Assembly: GCA_027036655.1 (NCBI GenBank)
Contig: JALWEC010000479.1
Span: forward strand, 1 to 6,760
Direction: 5' to 3'
Length of the DNA: 6,760 bases
Source: Melioribacteraceae bacterium
GTDB lineage: Bacteria; Bacteroidota; Ignavibacteria; Ignavibacteriales; Melioribacteraceae
Shown here: positions 1 through 5,840 of the stretch, in pieces
How the letters are laid out: every line of letters starts with the position of its first letter
Numbering within the stretch: position 1 is the first letter of the stretch
Program-made: the position numbers and the translations under genes
The notes under the pieces: generated by a model
Told to the model about the DNA's origin: nothing
The model's input: the letters and a program-made list of their open reading frames with translations, nothing else
Databases searched by the model: none

Positions 1-662
1 TTTTTGTTAACCCGAATACCGATTCTTTAAGCGTAACTTCGTTTGACGATAATACCGACGATATTGCTGTGCTTGTTGACGAGGCGTTAAGTTCCCGCTC
101 CGATTTTCTTGCTCAGAAGTTTAACCTGAAAGCGGCTCAGAACCAAGTTACTTCGGCGCGCGCCGGATTTTTTCCTACGCTGAGCGGGCGTTACAGTTTT
201 TCCTCATCATCTGCGGATGTTAAAAATCTTTTTGACCGAAATATCTATTCGGCGGGCTTAACCTTATCAATACCGATTTTTTCCCGATTTGCAACTTCGT
301 CGCAAGTTGAATACGCTAAAGTCGCCGAGCTTAATGCAATGGAAGATACGGACGCTTACAGAAGAAAAATTAAAATGGAAATCAAACAGGCATATACGGA
401 TTTGATTGCAGCCAAAAAAGGATTGGAAGTTAGCAACAGCACTGTTGACGCCGCAAAAGAAAACAGAGAACTTTATCGCCAGAAATATAAACTCGGCTCT
501 GCGACTATTGTTGAAGTTCTAAAATCGGATAGCGATTATCAGAATGCATTAAGTTCACAGATAGACGCTAAGTATGCATTTTTAGTTCGGAAAGAAAACT
601 TACTGAATACATTGGGAAAGTTAGATTATAAAGTTTATGAAAAAACCGTTGGGAGTAAATAA
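1..662 (+). CDS. TolC-like outer membrane efflux protein, C-terminal half (5' partial)
   Basis: The reading frame is open from base 3 and gives 219 residues before TAA at 660-662. No start is visible, and GTG at 69 is only an internal codon. Family members are about 430-480 residues, so roughly the N-terminal half lies outside the window. What is seen is one outer-membrane-efflux-protein repeat: a helix (LAQKFNLKAAQNQVTSARA), the typical turn GFFPTLSGRYSFS leading into the first beta strand, a second strand YSAGLTLSIPIFS, then two long helices with the family-typical YKLGSATIVEVL segment. The last residues, KVYEKTVGSK, form a short tail. By family knowledge this protein trimerises into an outer-membrane beta barrel with a periplasmic alpha-helical tunnel that receives substrate from the adaptor. 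Its stop overlaps the adaptor start by one base (TAATG), which supports a shared operon and joint function. The family assignment is secure; the transported substrate is unknown. Confidence 0.93.
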   Translation, partial: FVNPNTDSLSVTSFDDNTDDIAVLVDEALSSRSDFLAQKFNLKAAQNQVTSARAGFFPTLSGRYSFSSSSADVKNLFDRNIYSAGLTLSIPIFSRFATSSQVEYAKVAELNAMEDTDAYRRKIKMEIKQAYTDLIAAKKGLEVSNSTVDAAKENRELYRQKYKLGSATIVEVLKSDSDYQNALSSQIDAKYAFLVRKENLLNTLGKLDYKVYEKTVGSK

Positions 663-1951
663 TGTCAGCACAACAGAAAAAGAAATCAAAGAAAAAAATT
701 ATTGTTTTTACTTCGTTGGGAATTTTAATTGTTGCAGTGATTGTTGTTGCCCTGTTGAACAGCAATAAGGAAAAAATTGTTAAAGTTACAGCCGAAAAAG
801 TTCAGAGAAGAACTATCACGCAAGTTGTAACGGCAACAGGTTCTATCGACCCGATTGACAAGGTGATTATCACTCCGGAAGTAACGGGGGAGATAGTTGA
901 ACTTCCGGTAAAGGAAGGCGACCAGGTTAAGAAAGGGGATTTACTTGCGCGGATTAAACCGAATATTTATATAGCTCAAAGAAACAGAGCGCAGGCAAGT
1001 TTGCAGTCGGCTGAAGCGAATCTTAAAGTGCGGGAAGCCACTTTGAATAAAGCCAAATCGGAATATGAAAGAATAAAAAAATTATTTGCGAAAGGATTGG
1101 CGAGCCAGCAGGAGTTGGACAACGCCAAAGCAAACTTTCTAACCAACGAAGGGCAATATTTATCTCAGGTATCAATGGTGAAGCAAGCCGAAGAATCGCT
1201 TGCGGAAAAGGAAGAAGATTTAGCTAAAACAAAATTAACGGCTCCGCTTGACGGTACAATTAGTCAGCTGAATGTTGAACTTGGTGAAAGGGTTCTCGGC
1301 AGCGGTTTTAGTCAGGGAACGAACATGATGACAGTTTCCAATCTTGAAAATATGGAAGCGGTTGTTGACGTGGATGAAAATGATGTTGTCAATGTAGCCA
1401 AAGGCGACACGGCGATAATTAAGATTGACGCATTCGGAGACGAGGAATTTAAGGGGCTTGTTTATCAGGTGGGAAACAGCGCAATTAAAACGGGCGCCGG
1501 TTCTCAGGATCAAGTGGTAAACTTTGAAGTAAAGATTAATCTTCTTGGAAAGAACAGTAAGATTAAACCGGGAATGTCCTGCGACGCGGATATTCAAACG
1601 GAAACTCACCAAAACGTGCTTGCCGTTCCGATCCAGAGTTTGACCGCGAGAATAGATAAAGGTAATTTCAAGAAAGGAAAGCGTAACTTCCGTAAAATGA
1701 AAAAAACAAAAAAGGTAGAGAAAAAGAACAAACCCCAGGAAGTTGTTTTTCTCGTAAACGGTGATCATGCCAAAATGGTTAAGGTCAAATCGGGCATCAG
1801 CGATGAAGATTATATCGAAATCGTTTCCGGATTGAAAGAAGGCGATAAAGTAATTACCGGTCCGTATAAAGCCGTTTCTAGAGCATTGGAAGACGGAACA
1901 AAAATTTTAGTCGAGAAGAAGAACAAATCATTCCGCGATAAGAAAAAGTAG
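662..1951 (+). CDS. MacA/HlyD-family periplasmic adaptor subunit of an ABC-type efflux pump
   Basis: This 429-residue adaptor links the inner-membrane ABC transporter to the outer-membrane channel. A basic N-terminus (KKKSKKK) precedes one hydrophobic segment at about residues 13-32, which fits a signal anchor; no lipobox cysteine is seen. Then follow the first biotinyl-lipoyl half (about 63-103, [19 protein letters not shown]), an alpha-helical hairpin (about 105-190), the second lipoyl half (about 188-228, LTAPLDGTI), a beta-barrel domain (about 230-315) and a membrane-proximal domain (about 316-420). The hairpin tip has R137, L141 and S148 with the +4/+7 spacing of the RLS motif known from AcrA/MacA-type adaptors that dock on TolC. 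The start ATG overlaps the previous stop by one base and has GGGAG at 651-655, six bases upstream. An oddity is a strongly basic stretch at 332-357 inside the membrane-proximal domain, plus a basic C-terminal tail. Order and spacing tie it to the downstream ATPase and permeases. MacA-like is the best description; RND-type adaptors are less likely given the ABC neighbours. Confidence 0.93.
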   Translation: MSAQQKKKSKKKIIVFTSLGILIVAVIVVALLNSNKEKIVKVTAEKVQRRTITQVVTATGSIDPIDKVIITPEVTGEIVELPVKEGDQVKKGDLLARIKPNIYIAQRNRAQASLQSAEANLKVREATLNKAKSEYERIKKLFAKGLASQQELDNAKANFLTNEGQYLSQVSMVKQAEESLAEKEEDLAKTKLTAPLDGTISQLNVELGERVLGSGFSQGTNMMTVSNLENMEAVVDVDENDVVNVAKGDTAIIKIDAFGDEEFKGLVYQVGNSAIKTGAGSQDQVVNFEVKINLLGKNSKIKPGMSCDADIQTETHQNVLAVPIQSLTARIDKGNFKKGKRNFRKMKKTKKVEKKNKPQEVVFLVNGDHAKMVKVKSGISDEDYIEIVSGLKEGDKVITGPYKAVSRALEDGTKILVEKKNKSFRDKKK

Positions 1952-1957
1952 AGAAAG
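1951..1957 (+). promoter_or_regulatory. Ribosome binding site deciding the ATPase start
   Basis: GAGAAAG directly after the adaptor stop lies eight bases before ATG 1966, a normal Shine-Dalgarno distance. The in-frame GTG at 1957 would overlap this purine stretch and has no comparable site before it, so ATG 1966 is preferred. The protein then begins [10 protein letters not shown], close to how LolD/MacB ATPases usually begin. The difference is only three residues. Confidence 0.5.
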
Positions 1958-1965
1958 TGAATAGA

Positions 1966-2679
1966 ATGGAAAATATAATTTCGATAGAGCATATCGCCAG
2001 AATATATCAAGTCGGGTTAGAGGAAGTTCACGCTTTGGCTGATGTTTCCCTTAAGATAAACAGAAACGATTACGTTGCGATTATGGGTCCTTCCGGCTCG
2101 GGCAAATCGACGCTGATGAATATTATAGGATGCCTCGATACTCCGTCCCGCGGGATTTACATGTTTGAAAACGAAAATGTAAGTCAGATGAATGATAACC
2201 AGCTTGCAGAGATAAGAAATCGGAAAATAGGATTTGTTTTTCAAACATTTAATCTGCTCCCTCGCTCGACTGCGCTTCATAATGTTGAGCTTCCCCTTAT
2301 CTATGCGGGGCTTCCGAAATCAGTCCGGCTTGAACGGGCTTACGAAGCGCTTGAAAAAGTCGGATTGGCGGACAGAGTTGACCATAAGCCGAACGAACTA
2401 TCCGGCGGGCAGAGACAGCGAGTAGCGATTGCGCGCGCTTTGGTTACGCAACCCTCCATTATTCTTGCCGACGAGCCGACGGGAAACCTCGACAGTAAAA
2501 CCGGAAATGACATTATGGCTTTATTTGAAGAACTGCACGAAACGGGAAACACGATTATTCTCGTTACGCACGAGGAAGAAATTGCGCAGCATGCTCAGAG
2601 GATTATTCGTCTTCGCGACGGATTAATCGAAAGCAATGAAATTGTAAAGGAAAGAACGCTGGTCGGGAACAATGAATAA
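1966..2679 (+). CDS. MacB/LolD-type ABC transporter ATP-binding protein
   Basis: This is a 237-residue stand-alone nucleotide-binding subunit from ATG 1966 (240 residues if GTG 1957 is used). All catalytic motifs are intact, numbered from ATG 1966: Walker A GPSGSGKS at 41-48, Q-loop glutamine Q93 in [10 protein letters not shown], signature LSGGQ at 145-149, Walker B ILADEP with D169 and catalytic E170, D-loop NLDS at 174-177, and switch histidine H202. The segment around the Q-loop ([20 protein letters not shown]) is typical of the LolD/MacB/FtsE-like class that drives FtsX-fold permeases. In E. coli MacB the ATPase is fused to the permease; here it is separate and about the length of a lone domain. 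It probably dimerises under the two permeases encoded just downstream and powers export by mechanotransmission rather than by carrying substrate through the membrane; that mechanism is known for MacB and inferred here. It starts 14 bases after the adaptor stop, and its last eight bases overlap the first permease gene. Confidence 0.96.
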   Translation: MENIISIEHIARIYQVGLEEVHALADVSLKINRNDYVAIMGPSGSGKSTLMNIIGCLDTPSRGIYMFENENVSQMNDNQLAEIRNRKIGFVFQTFNLLPRSTALHNVELPLIYAGLPKSVRLERAYEALEKVGLADRVDHKPNELSGGQRQRVAIARALVTQPSIILADEPTGNLDSKTGNDIMALFEELHETGNTIILVTHEEEIAQHAQRIIRLRDGLIESNEIVKERTLVGNNE

Positions 2680-3919
2680 AAAAGTTTCGTCATTATTGTT
2701 TGAAATAAAAGAGGGATTGATAATTTCCCTAAGGGCAATCGCCGCAAATAAAGGGCGTTCCGCTTTGACGACGCTCGGAATCGTTATCGGGATTTGGGCT
2801 GTGGTTACAATGTCAACGGCGCTTAAAGGGATAGATATCGCATTTCAGAACGGAGTATCTTCTCTCGGTTCCGACAATCTTTACATAGATAAATGGGCGT
2901 GGTTTAATCCCGATACGCCTTGGTGGGAACTAAGAAACAGAAGAAACATAAGCATGGACGATTATTACCGCTACAAGGAGCTTGCCAAGCTACCGATAGC
3001 CACGGCTCCGAGCACATTTACACGCAAGACGGTTAAGTTCCGCGATAACATCGTTGAAAGCATGTTTATTACCGCGACCACATCCGATTATATAAAAACC
3101 ACGAATCTCGATTTTTCTGACGGACGCTTTTTTACAGACATGGAAAGCAAAGGCGGACGCAACGTTATCGTTCTCGGAAGCGCAATCGCGGAGCAGCTTT
3201 TTCCGTTCGGCGGAGCGGTTGGGAATTATGTTGACGTCGGCGGTCGGAAGATGAAAGTCGTCGGCGTTCTTCAGAAGCAGGGAAGTTGGGTGATGGGAGA
3301 CTTCAACCCTGATAACCAAGGTTACATTCCGATTGAATTTCTATTTAAGAATTTTGCAAGCAGAAGAAAAAGTATAACGATAAACGTGCGCGCGCCGAAT
3401 TCCCAGATGGTTGAGGCTGTTAAGGAAGAAGCAATCGGAGTGATGAGACGCGTGCGCGGATTGACGTACAACGAAAAGAATGATTTTTCGATTAATCAGC
3501 AGGAAGGAATTCTTTCGCAGATAAACAAGACTGTAAGCGTTATTCAAATCGGCGGATTTTTCATTACGGGCTTATCCCTATTTGTCGGCGCGATTGGAAT
3601 TATGAATATAATGTTTGTTTCCGTTAAGGAAAGAACAAGGGAAATCGGTATCAGAAAGGCGATTGGCGCTAAGAAGAGAACCATCCTCGGACAATTTATT
3701 TCCGAAGCCTCTATCATCTGCTTGTTCGGAGGTTTAATCGGGCTTGTATTTGCCGTGATTACCGGAATGATTATCAACCAGTGGTTGCCGACTTCCATTC
3801 AGTTTGACGCTGTCGTTCTCGCGATTTTAATTTCGCTTGCAACGGGAATTATTTCCGGATTTGCCCCCGCTTATCAGGCGTCGAAGCTTGATCCGGTTGA
3901 TGCATTGAGATATGAATAA
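2672..3919 (+). CDS. MacB-type FtsX-fold ABC permease, first paralogue
   Basis: This 415-residue inner-membrane permease has the MacB topology: an amphipathic N-terminal segment, TM1 at about 32-50, a large periplasmic MacB_PCD-type domain (about 51-288), then TM2 (290-315), TM3 (345-368) and TM4 (380-402). The family motif in the loop after TM2 is clear ([20 protein letters not shown], about 316-335), as is the C-terminal [18 protein letters not shown]. The length fits a permease without a fused ATPase. The ATG overlaps the ATPase gene by eight bases and is preceded only by a poorly spaced GGGAA, so translation is probably coupled to that of the ATPase. A distinctive feature is a tryptophan-rich stretch at residues 75-85 (W75, W77, W84, W85) shortly after TM1, absent from the next gene. 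It shares 29 of 37 residues with the second permease in the conserved cytoplasmic segment (310-346 here), so the two are paralogues and probably form a heterodimer. Confidence 0.95.
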   Translation: MNKKVSSLLFEIKEGLIISLRAIAANKGRSALTTLGIVIGIWAVVTMSTALKGIDIAFQNGVSSLGSDNLYIDKWAWFNPDTPWWELRNRRNISMDDYYRYKELAKLPIATAPSTFTRKTVKFRDNIVESMFITATTSDYIKTTNLDFSDGRFFTDMESKGGRNVIVLGSAIAEQLFPFGGAVGNYVDVGGRKMKVVGVLQKQGSWVMGDFNPDNQGYIPIEFLFKNFASRRKSITINVRAPNSQMVEAVKEEAIGVMRRVRGLTYNEKNDFSINQQEGILSQINKTVSVIQIGGFFITGLSLFVGAIGIMNIMFVSVKERTREIGIRKAIGAKKRTILGQFISEASIICLFGGLIGLVFAVITGMIINQWLPTSIQFDAVVLAILISLATGIISGFAPAYQASKLDPVDALRYE

Positions 3920-3928
3920 AGGAAGAAA

Positions 3929-5152
3929 ATGGAAATTTTAAGAGTCGCTTGGGATTCGGTCAGAACAAATAAATTAAGGTCGTTTTTAACGATACTCGGT
4001 ATTGTGGTCGGAATTTTTTCAATAATTTCAATAAGCACGGTAATTACAATACTTCAGGATAGTATCGAGAAAGGCGTTTCGAGTCTCGGACAAAATACAT
4101 TTCAGATACAAAAGTATCCTGCCACGGTAAATGTGGGGCATAGAAACAGAGGAAAATTTCGTAACAGAAAAGATATTACTTACGAAGATTTTAAGAAGTT
4201 GAAATCCAGGCTAAAATACGCCAAAAGCGTTGCCGCTGAACGTTGGACATATGGCAAAATAGTAAAGTTTAACGGCGAGGAAACTAATCCGAATGTTTCC
4301 GTAGCGGGCGTTACGGAAGGGGCGTTTATTAATAACGACTGGAATATCGACGAGGGGCGCGCGTTTAACAATCGTGATTTGAAAAGCGCTTCCCGTGTAG
4401 TTGTGCTTGGAGCCGACATCAAGAATAAATTATTCAAAGCGATAAATCCAATCGGGATGTATGTTAAAGTTGACGGACACAAAATGCGTGTTGTCGGAGT
4501 CCTCGAAAAAAAGGGGGCAACATTCGGCAGAAGTCAGGATAATTTTGTAATAACGCCTTTAACCACTTTTGTAACTTATTACGGAAAAAGAAGAAGAAGT
4601 TTAAATATCACGGTAATGGCGTATAGCGAAGCGGAATACGAAGATCTAATCGAACAAGCCCGCGGAGCGATGAGGACTATCAGAAAAGTGCCGCCCGGAC
4701 AGCCGGATGATTTCGGGATTTTTTCCAACAAATCGGTTATGGCGCAGATTGACAACATAACACAGGGCGCGCGTATCGGTTCGATAGCGATTGCGCTGAT
4801 TGCGCTTCTTGCAGCGGGCGTGGGCATTATGAACATCATGCTTGTTTCGGTAACGGAGCGAACCAAAGAGATTGGCATCAGAAAAGCTGTCGGAGCAAAA
4901 CGGCGGAATATTCTTGTGCAGTTTCTGAGCGAAGCGGTTCTTTTATCGTTGTCCGGCGGAGTAATCGGTATTCTGCTCGGAGTTATAGCGGGAAATGTTG
5001 TCGGAAGTTTAATGCACGCCAGCGCGGTTTTTCCTCTCGGCTGGACGCTTGTCGGAATATTTCTCTGCGTTTTTGTGGGAGTCGGTTTTGGTACTTATCC
5101 CGCTTATAAAGCGTCAAATCTTGACCCGATTGAAGCGCTGAGATGGGAATAA
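3929..5152 (+). CDS. MacB-type FtsX-fold ABC permease, second paralogue
   Basis: This 407-residue permease has the same layout as its upstream neighbour: TM1 at about 18-40, a periplasmic MacB_PCD-type domain (about 41-280), TM2 (283-306), TM3 (333-360) and TM4 (368-391), ending PAYKASNLDPIEALRWE. The conserved segment after TM2 reads VSVTERTKEIGIRKAVGAKR. The start is well supported: AGGAAG at 3920-3925 lies just before ATG 3929, nine bases after the previous stop. Both permeases carry an RNR-plus-I(S/T) element early in the periplasmic domain (RNRKDIT at 78-84 here), which points to duplication and divergence. This copy lacks the tryptophan cluster and has a basic stretch instead (HRNRGKFRNRK, 71-81). 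It is the last gene of the operon. With one ATPase gene and two unequal permeases, an ATPase2-permeaseA-permeaseB transporter is the simplest model, though two separate homodimers cannot be excluded. Confidence 0.95.
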   Translation: MEILRVAWDSVRTNKLRSFLTILGIVVGIFSIISISTVITILQDSIEKGVSSLGQNTFQIQKYPATVNVGHRNRGKFRNRKDITYEDFKKLKSRLKYAKSVAAERWTYGKIVKFNGEETNPNVSVAGVTEGAFINNDWNIDEGRAFNNRDLKSASRVVVLGADIKNKLFKAINPIGMYVKVDGHKMRVVGVLEKKGATFGRSQDNFVITPLTTFVTYYGKRRRSLNITVMAYSEAEYEDLIEQARGAMRTIRKVPPGQPDDFGIFSNKSVMAQIDNITQGARIGSIAIALIALLAAGVGIMNIMLVSVTERTKEIGIRKAVGAKRRNILVQFLSEAVLLSLSGGVIGILLGVIAGNVVGSLMHASAVFPLGWTLVGIFLCVFVGVGFGTYPAYKASNLDPIEALRWE

Positions 5153-5180
5153 TCGGGAAAATGTTTGGACGAATGGATTT

Positions 5181-5348
5181 TAGAAGGATTTGCATAACCT
5201 AATTTATATGTCATTCTGAGTCCCGACAAAAGTCGGGAAGAAGAATCTCAGAACCTGTAATTATACCGAATTCAAAGATATTTCGGTTGGCTTCCATCTT
5301 GCTGTAGCGAACTCAAAATAACAAATTTAGGTTTTGCAAAGGTTTCTA
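5181..5348 (+). repeat. MITE-like inverted-repeat element in the spacer after the efflux operon
   Basis: The two ends are imperfect inverted repeats. The reverse complement of 5181-5220 aligns with 5312-5348 at 30 of 37 positions with one 3-base gap; both ends share TAGAA at the outside, TTTGCA(T/A)AACCTAA, and a TGTCATTCTGAG-like inner part. Inside lies a perfect 7-bp hairpin TCCCGAC-AAAA-GTCGGGA (5221-5238), framed by TTCTGAG (5214-5220) and CTCAGAA (5247-5253), and a second small stem ACCGAA/TTCGGT (5265-5270 with 5282-5287). There is no coding capacity. From memory, intergenic repeats with TCATTCTGAG and GAAGAATCTC borders are scattered through many Bacteroidota and Ignavibacteriota genomes; this would be one partly decayed copy. 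It starts 28 bases after the last efflux stop, and its transcript could fold into a long hairpin that protects or ends the efflux mRNA. No clear target-site duplication is seen. Confidence 0.7.
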
Positions 5349-5539
5349 TTACTTTTCCGTGGCGGATTACTCAAACCTAACAACTCAAAGCTATTAGAGT
5401 CTGTCTTGCGTCTGTCATTTCTTTTTGCCTCTTTTCTATATCTCGAAGGTTTTATATCGATAGAATTTCGTTTACAGTTATTAACTCATTTAATTATACA
5501 TATACGAATCTTTCGGATTCAAATATACAGAGTTAAAAT

Positions 5540-5583
5540 TTTTGCAAAAGGACTTTTTGTTTGTAATGATATATTTTGCAAAA
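5540..5583. repeat. Pair of TTTTGCAAAA palindromes, possible operator sites
   Basis: Perfect 10-base palindromes TTTTGCAAAA lie at 5540-5549 and 5574-5583, 34 bases apart, and the end of the inverted-repeat element has the related TTTTGCAAA (5332-5340). Paired palindromes upstream of a regulated outer-membrane receptor could bind a dimeric regulator. In AT-rich DNA such words also arise by chance, and no matching regulator gene is in the window. Confidence 0.2.
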
Positions 5584-5648
5584 AGTTATTCCGAAAATTA
5601 TTTCCCCAAGCGCTAATAAATTCGTATTTATATTATACTCATTTTTTA

Positions 5649-5689
5649 TGCATAGTCGCTGATACTCGCTTCGCTTAGCAAACTGTGCA
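5649..5689. other. Imperfect stem-loop of unknown role
   Basis: TGCATAGT (5649-5656) can pair with AACTGTGCA-side bases 5682-5689 through eight pairs including one G-T, followed after a small internal loop by GCT/AGC (5658-5660 with 5677-5679). The loop contains the repeated CGCTTCGCTT. No T-run follows on either strand, so it is not an ordinary intrinsic terminator. It could be part of the receptor mRNA leader, a repeat fragment or chance. Confidence 0.3.
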
Positions 5690-5737
5690 ACATCAAACTG
5701 TTCATTATCCATTCGATAGGGAAAATTTTTTTACTGA

Positions 5738-5745
5738 TAATTTTG
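5738..5745 (+). promoter_or_regulatory. Candidate Bacteroidota-type -7 promoter element for the receptor gene
   Basis: TAATTTTG matches the TAnnTTTG consensus known for the -7 box of Bacteroidota primary sigma factor promoters. It lies about 95 bases before the receptor start, so transcription would begin near 5750-5755 and include the hairpin and T-tract. No convincing TTG-type -33 box is found about 20 bases upstream, so the call is weak. Confidence 0.2.
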
Positions 5746-5771
5746 GACTAAAAAAAACAAGGATTTTAATT

Positions 5772-5802
5772 GCATCCTTTAAGGATGCTAAGGACGTTTT
5801 TT
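5772..5802 (+). terminator. Hairpin plus T-tract before the receptor gene, terminator or attenuator-like
   Basis: GCATCCTTTAAGGATGC (5772-5788) is a perfect inverted repeat of 8 bp around one central base, in practice a GCATCC/GGATGC stem with a TTTAA loop. A run of six T follows at 5797-5802 after an 8-base spacer, longer than in a textbook intrinsic terminator. An A-run (5750-5757) lies on the other side, so a bidirectional terminator is possible. The receptor ATG is only 38 bases after the T-run. Either it ends transcription from upstream, or, if the promoter lies before it, it acts as a leader attenuator. A third option is a REP-like palindromic repeat. Confidence 0.45.
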
Positions 5803-5840
5803 ATTATTTTTCATTTTTCAAATTTATTTACAAGGTTAAA

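Larger units (their letters stand above)
5349..5840. other. AT-rich intergenic region without a convincing gene
   Basis: Almost 500 bases separate the repeat element from the receptor gene. No frame shows a plausible protein: the longest open stretch starts at a TTG inside the inverted repeat and encodes a low-complexity F/L/I-rich peptide. Seen here are a GTCTGTC direct repeat with 11-base period (5399-5405 and 5410-5416), a small stem GAATC/GATTC (5506-5520), two TTTTGCAAAA palindromes, a larger imperfect hairpin (5649-5689) and the terminator-like hairpin near the receptor gene. The region probably holds the receptor promoter and leader. I recognise no riboswitch class or known small RNA. 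Confidence 0.6.

Noticed and set aside
1235..1768. 177-codon minus strand open frame
   Set aside because: It is fully antisense to the adaptor gene, whose + strand translation shows clear lipoyl, barrel and membrane-proximal domains; the antisense peptide shows no recognisable family.
5161..5202. Thirteen-codon ORF right after the second permease
   Set aside because: It is very short, has only a weak GGGAAA upstream and runs into the inverted-repeat element; there is nothing to support translation.
5221..5238. Intrinsic terminator of the efflux operon
   Set aside because: The TCCCGAC/GTCGGGA hairpin is stable but is followed by AGAAGAATCTC rather than a T-run; it is better explained as part of the dispersed repeat.
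5334..5678. 114-codon + strand open frame in the spacer
   Set aside because: It begins with TTG inside the terminal inverted repeat, has no ribosome binding site, and encodes a low-complexity F/L/I/R-rich peptide with no family features in an AT-rich region full of palindromes.
5600..5840. Cobalamin riboswitch or Fur box before the TonB receptor
   Set aside because: No B12-box or other conserved cobalamin core was found. Only a half-site-like CATTATC (5703-5709) resembles a Fur box, without its partner half.
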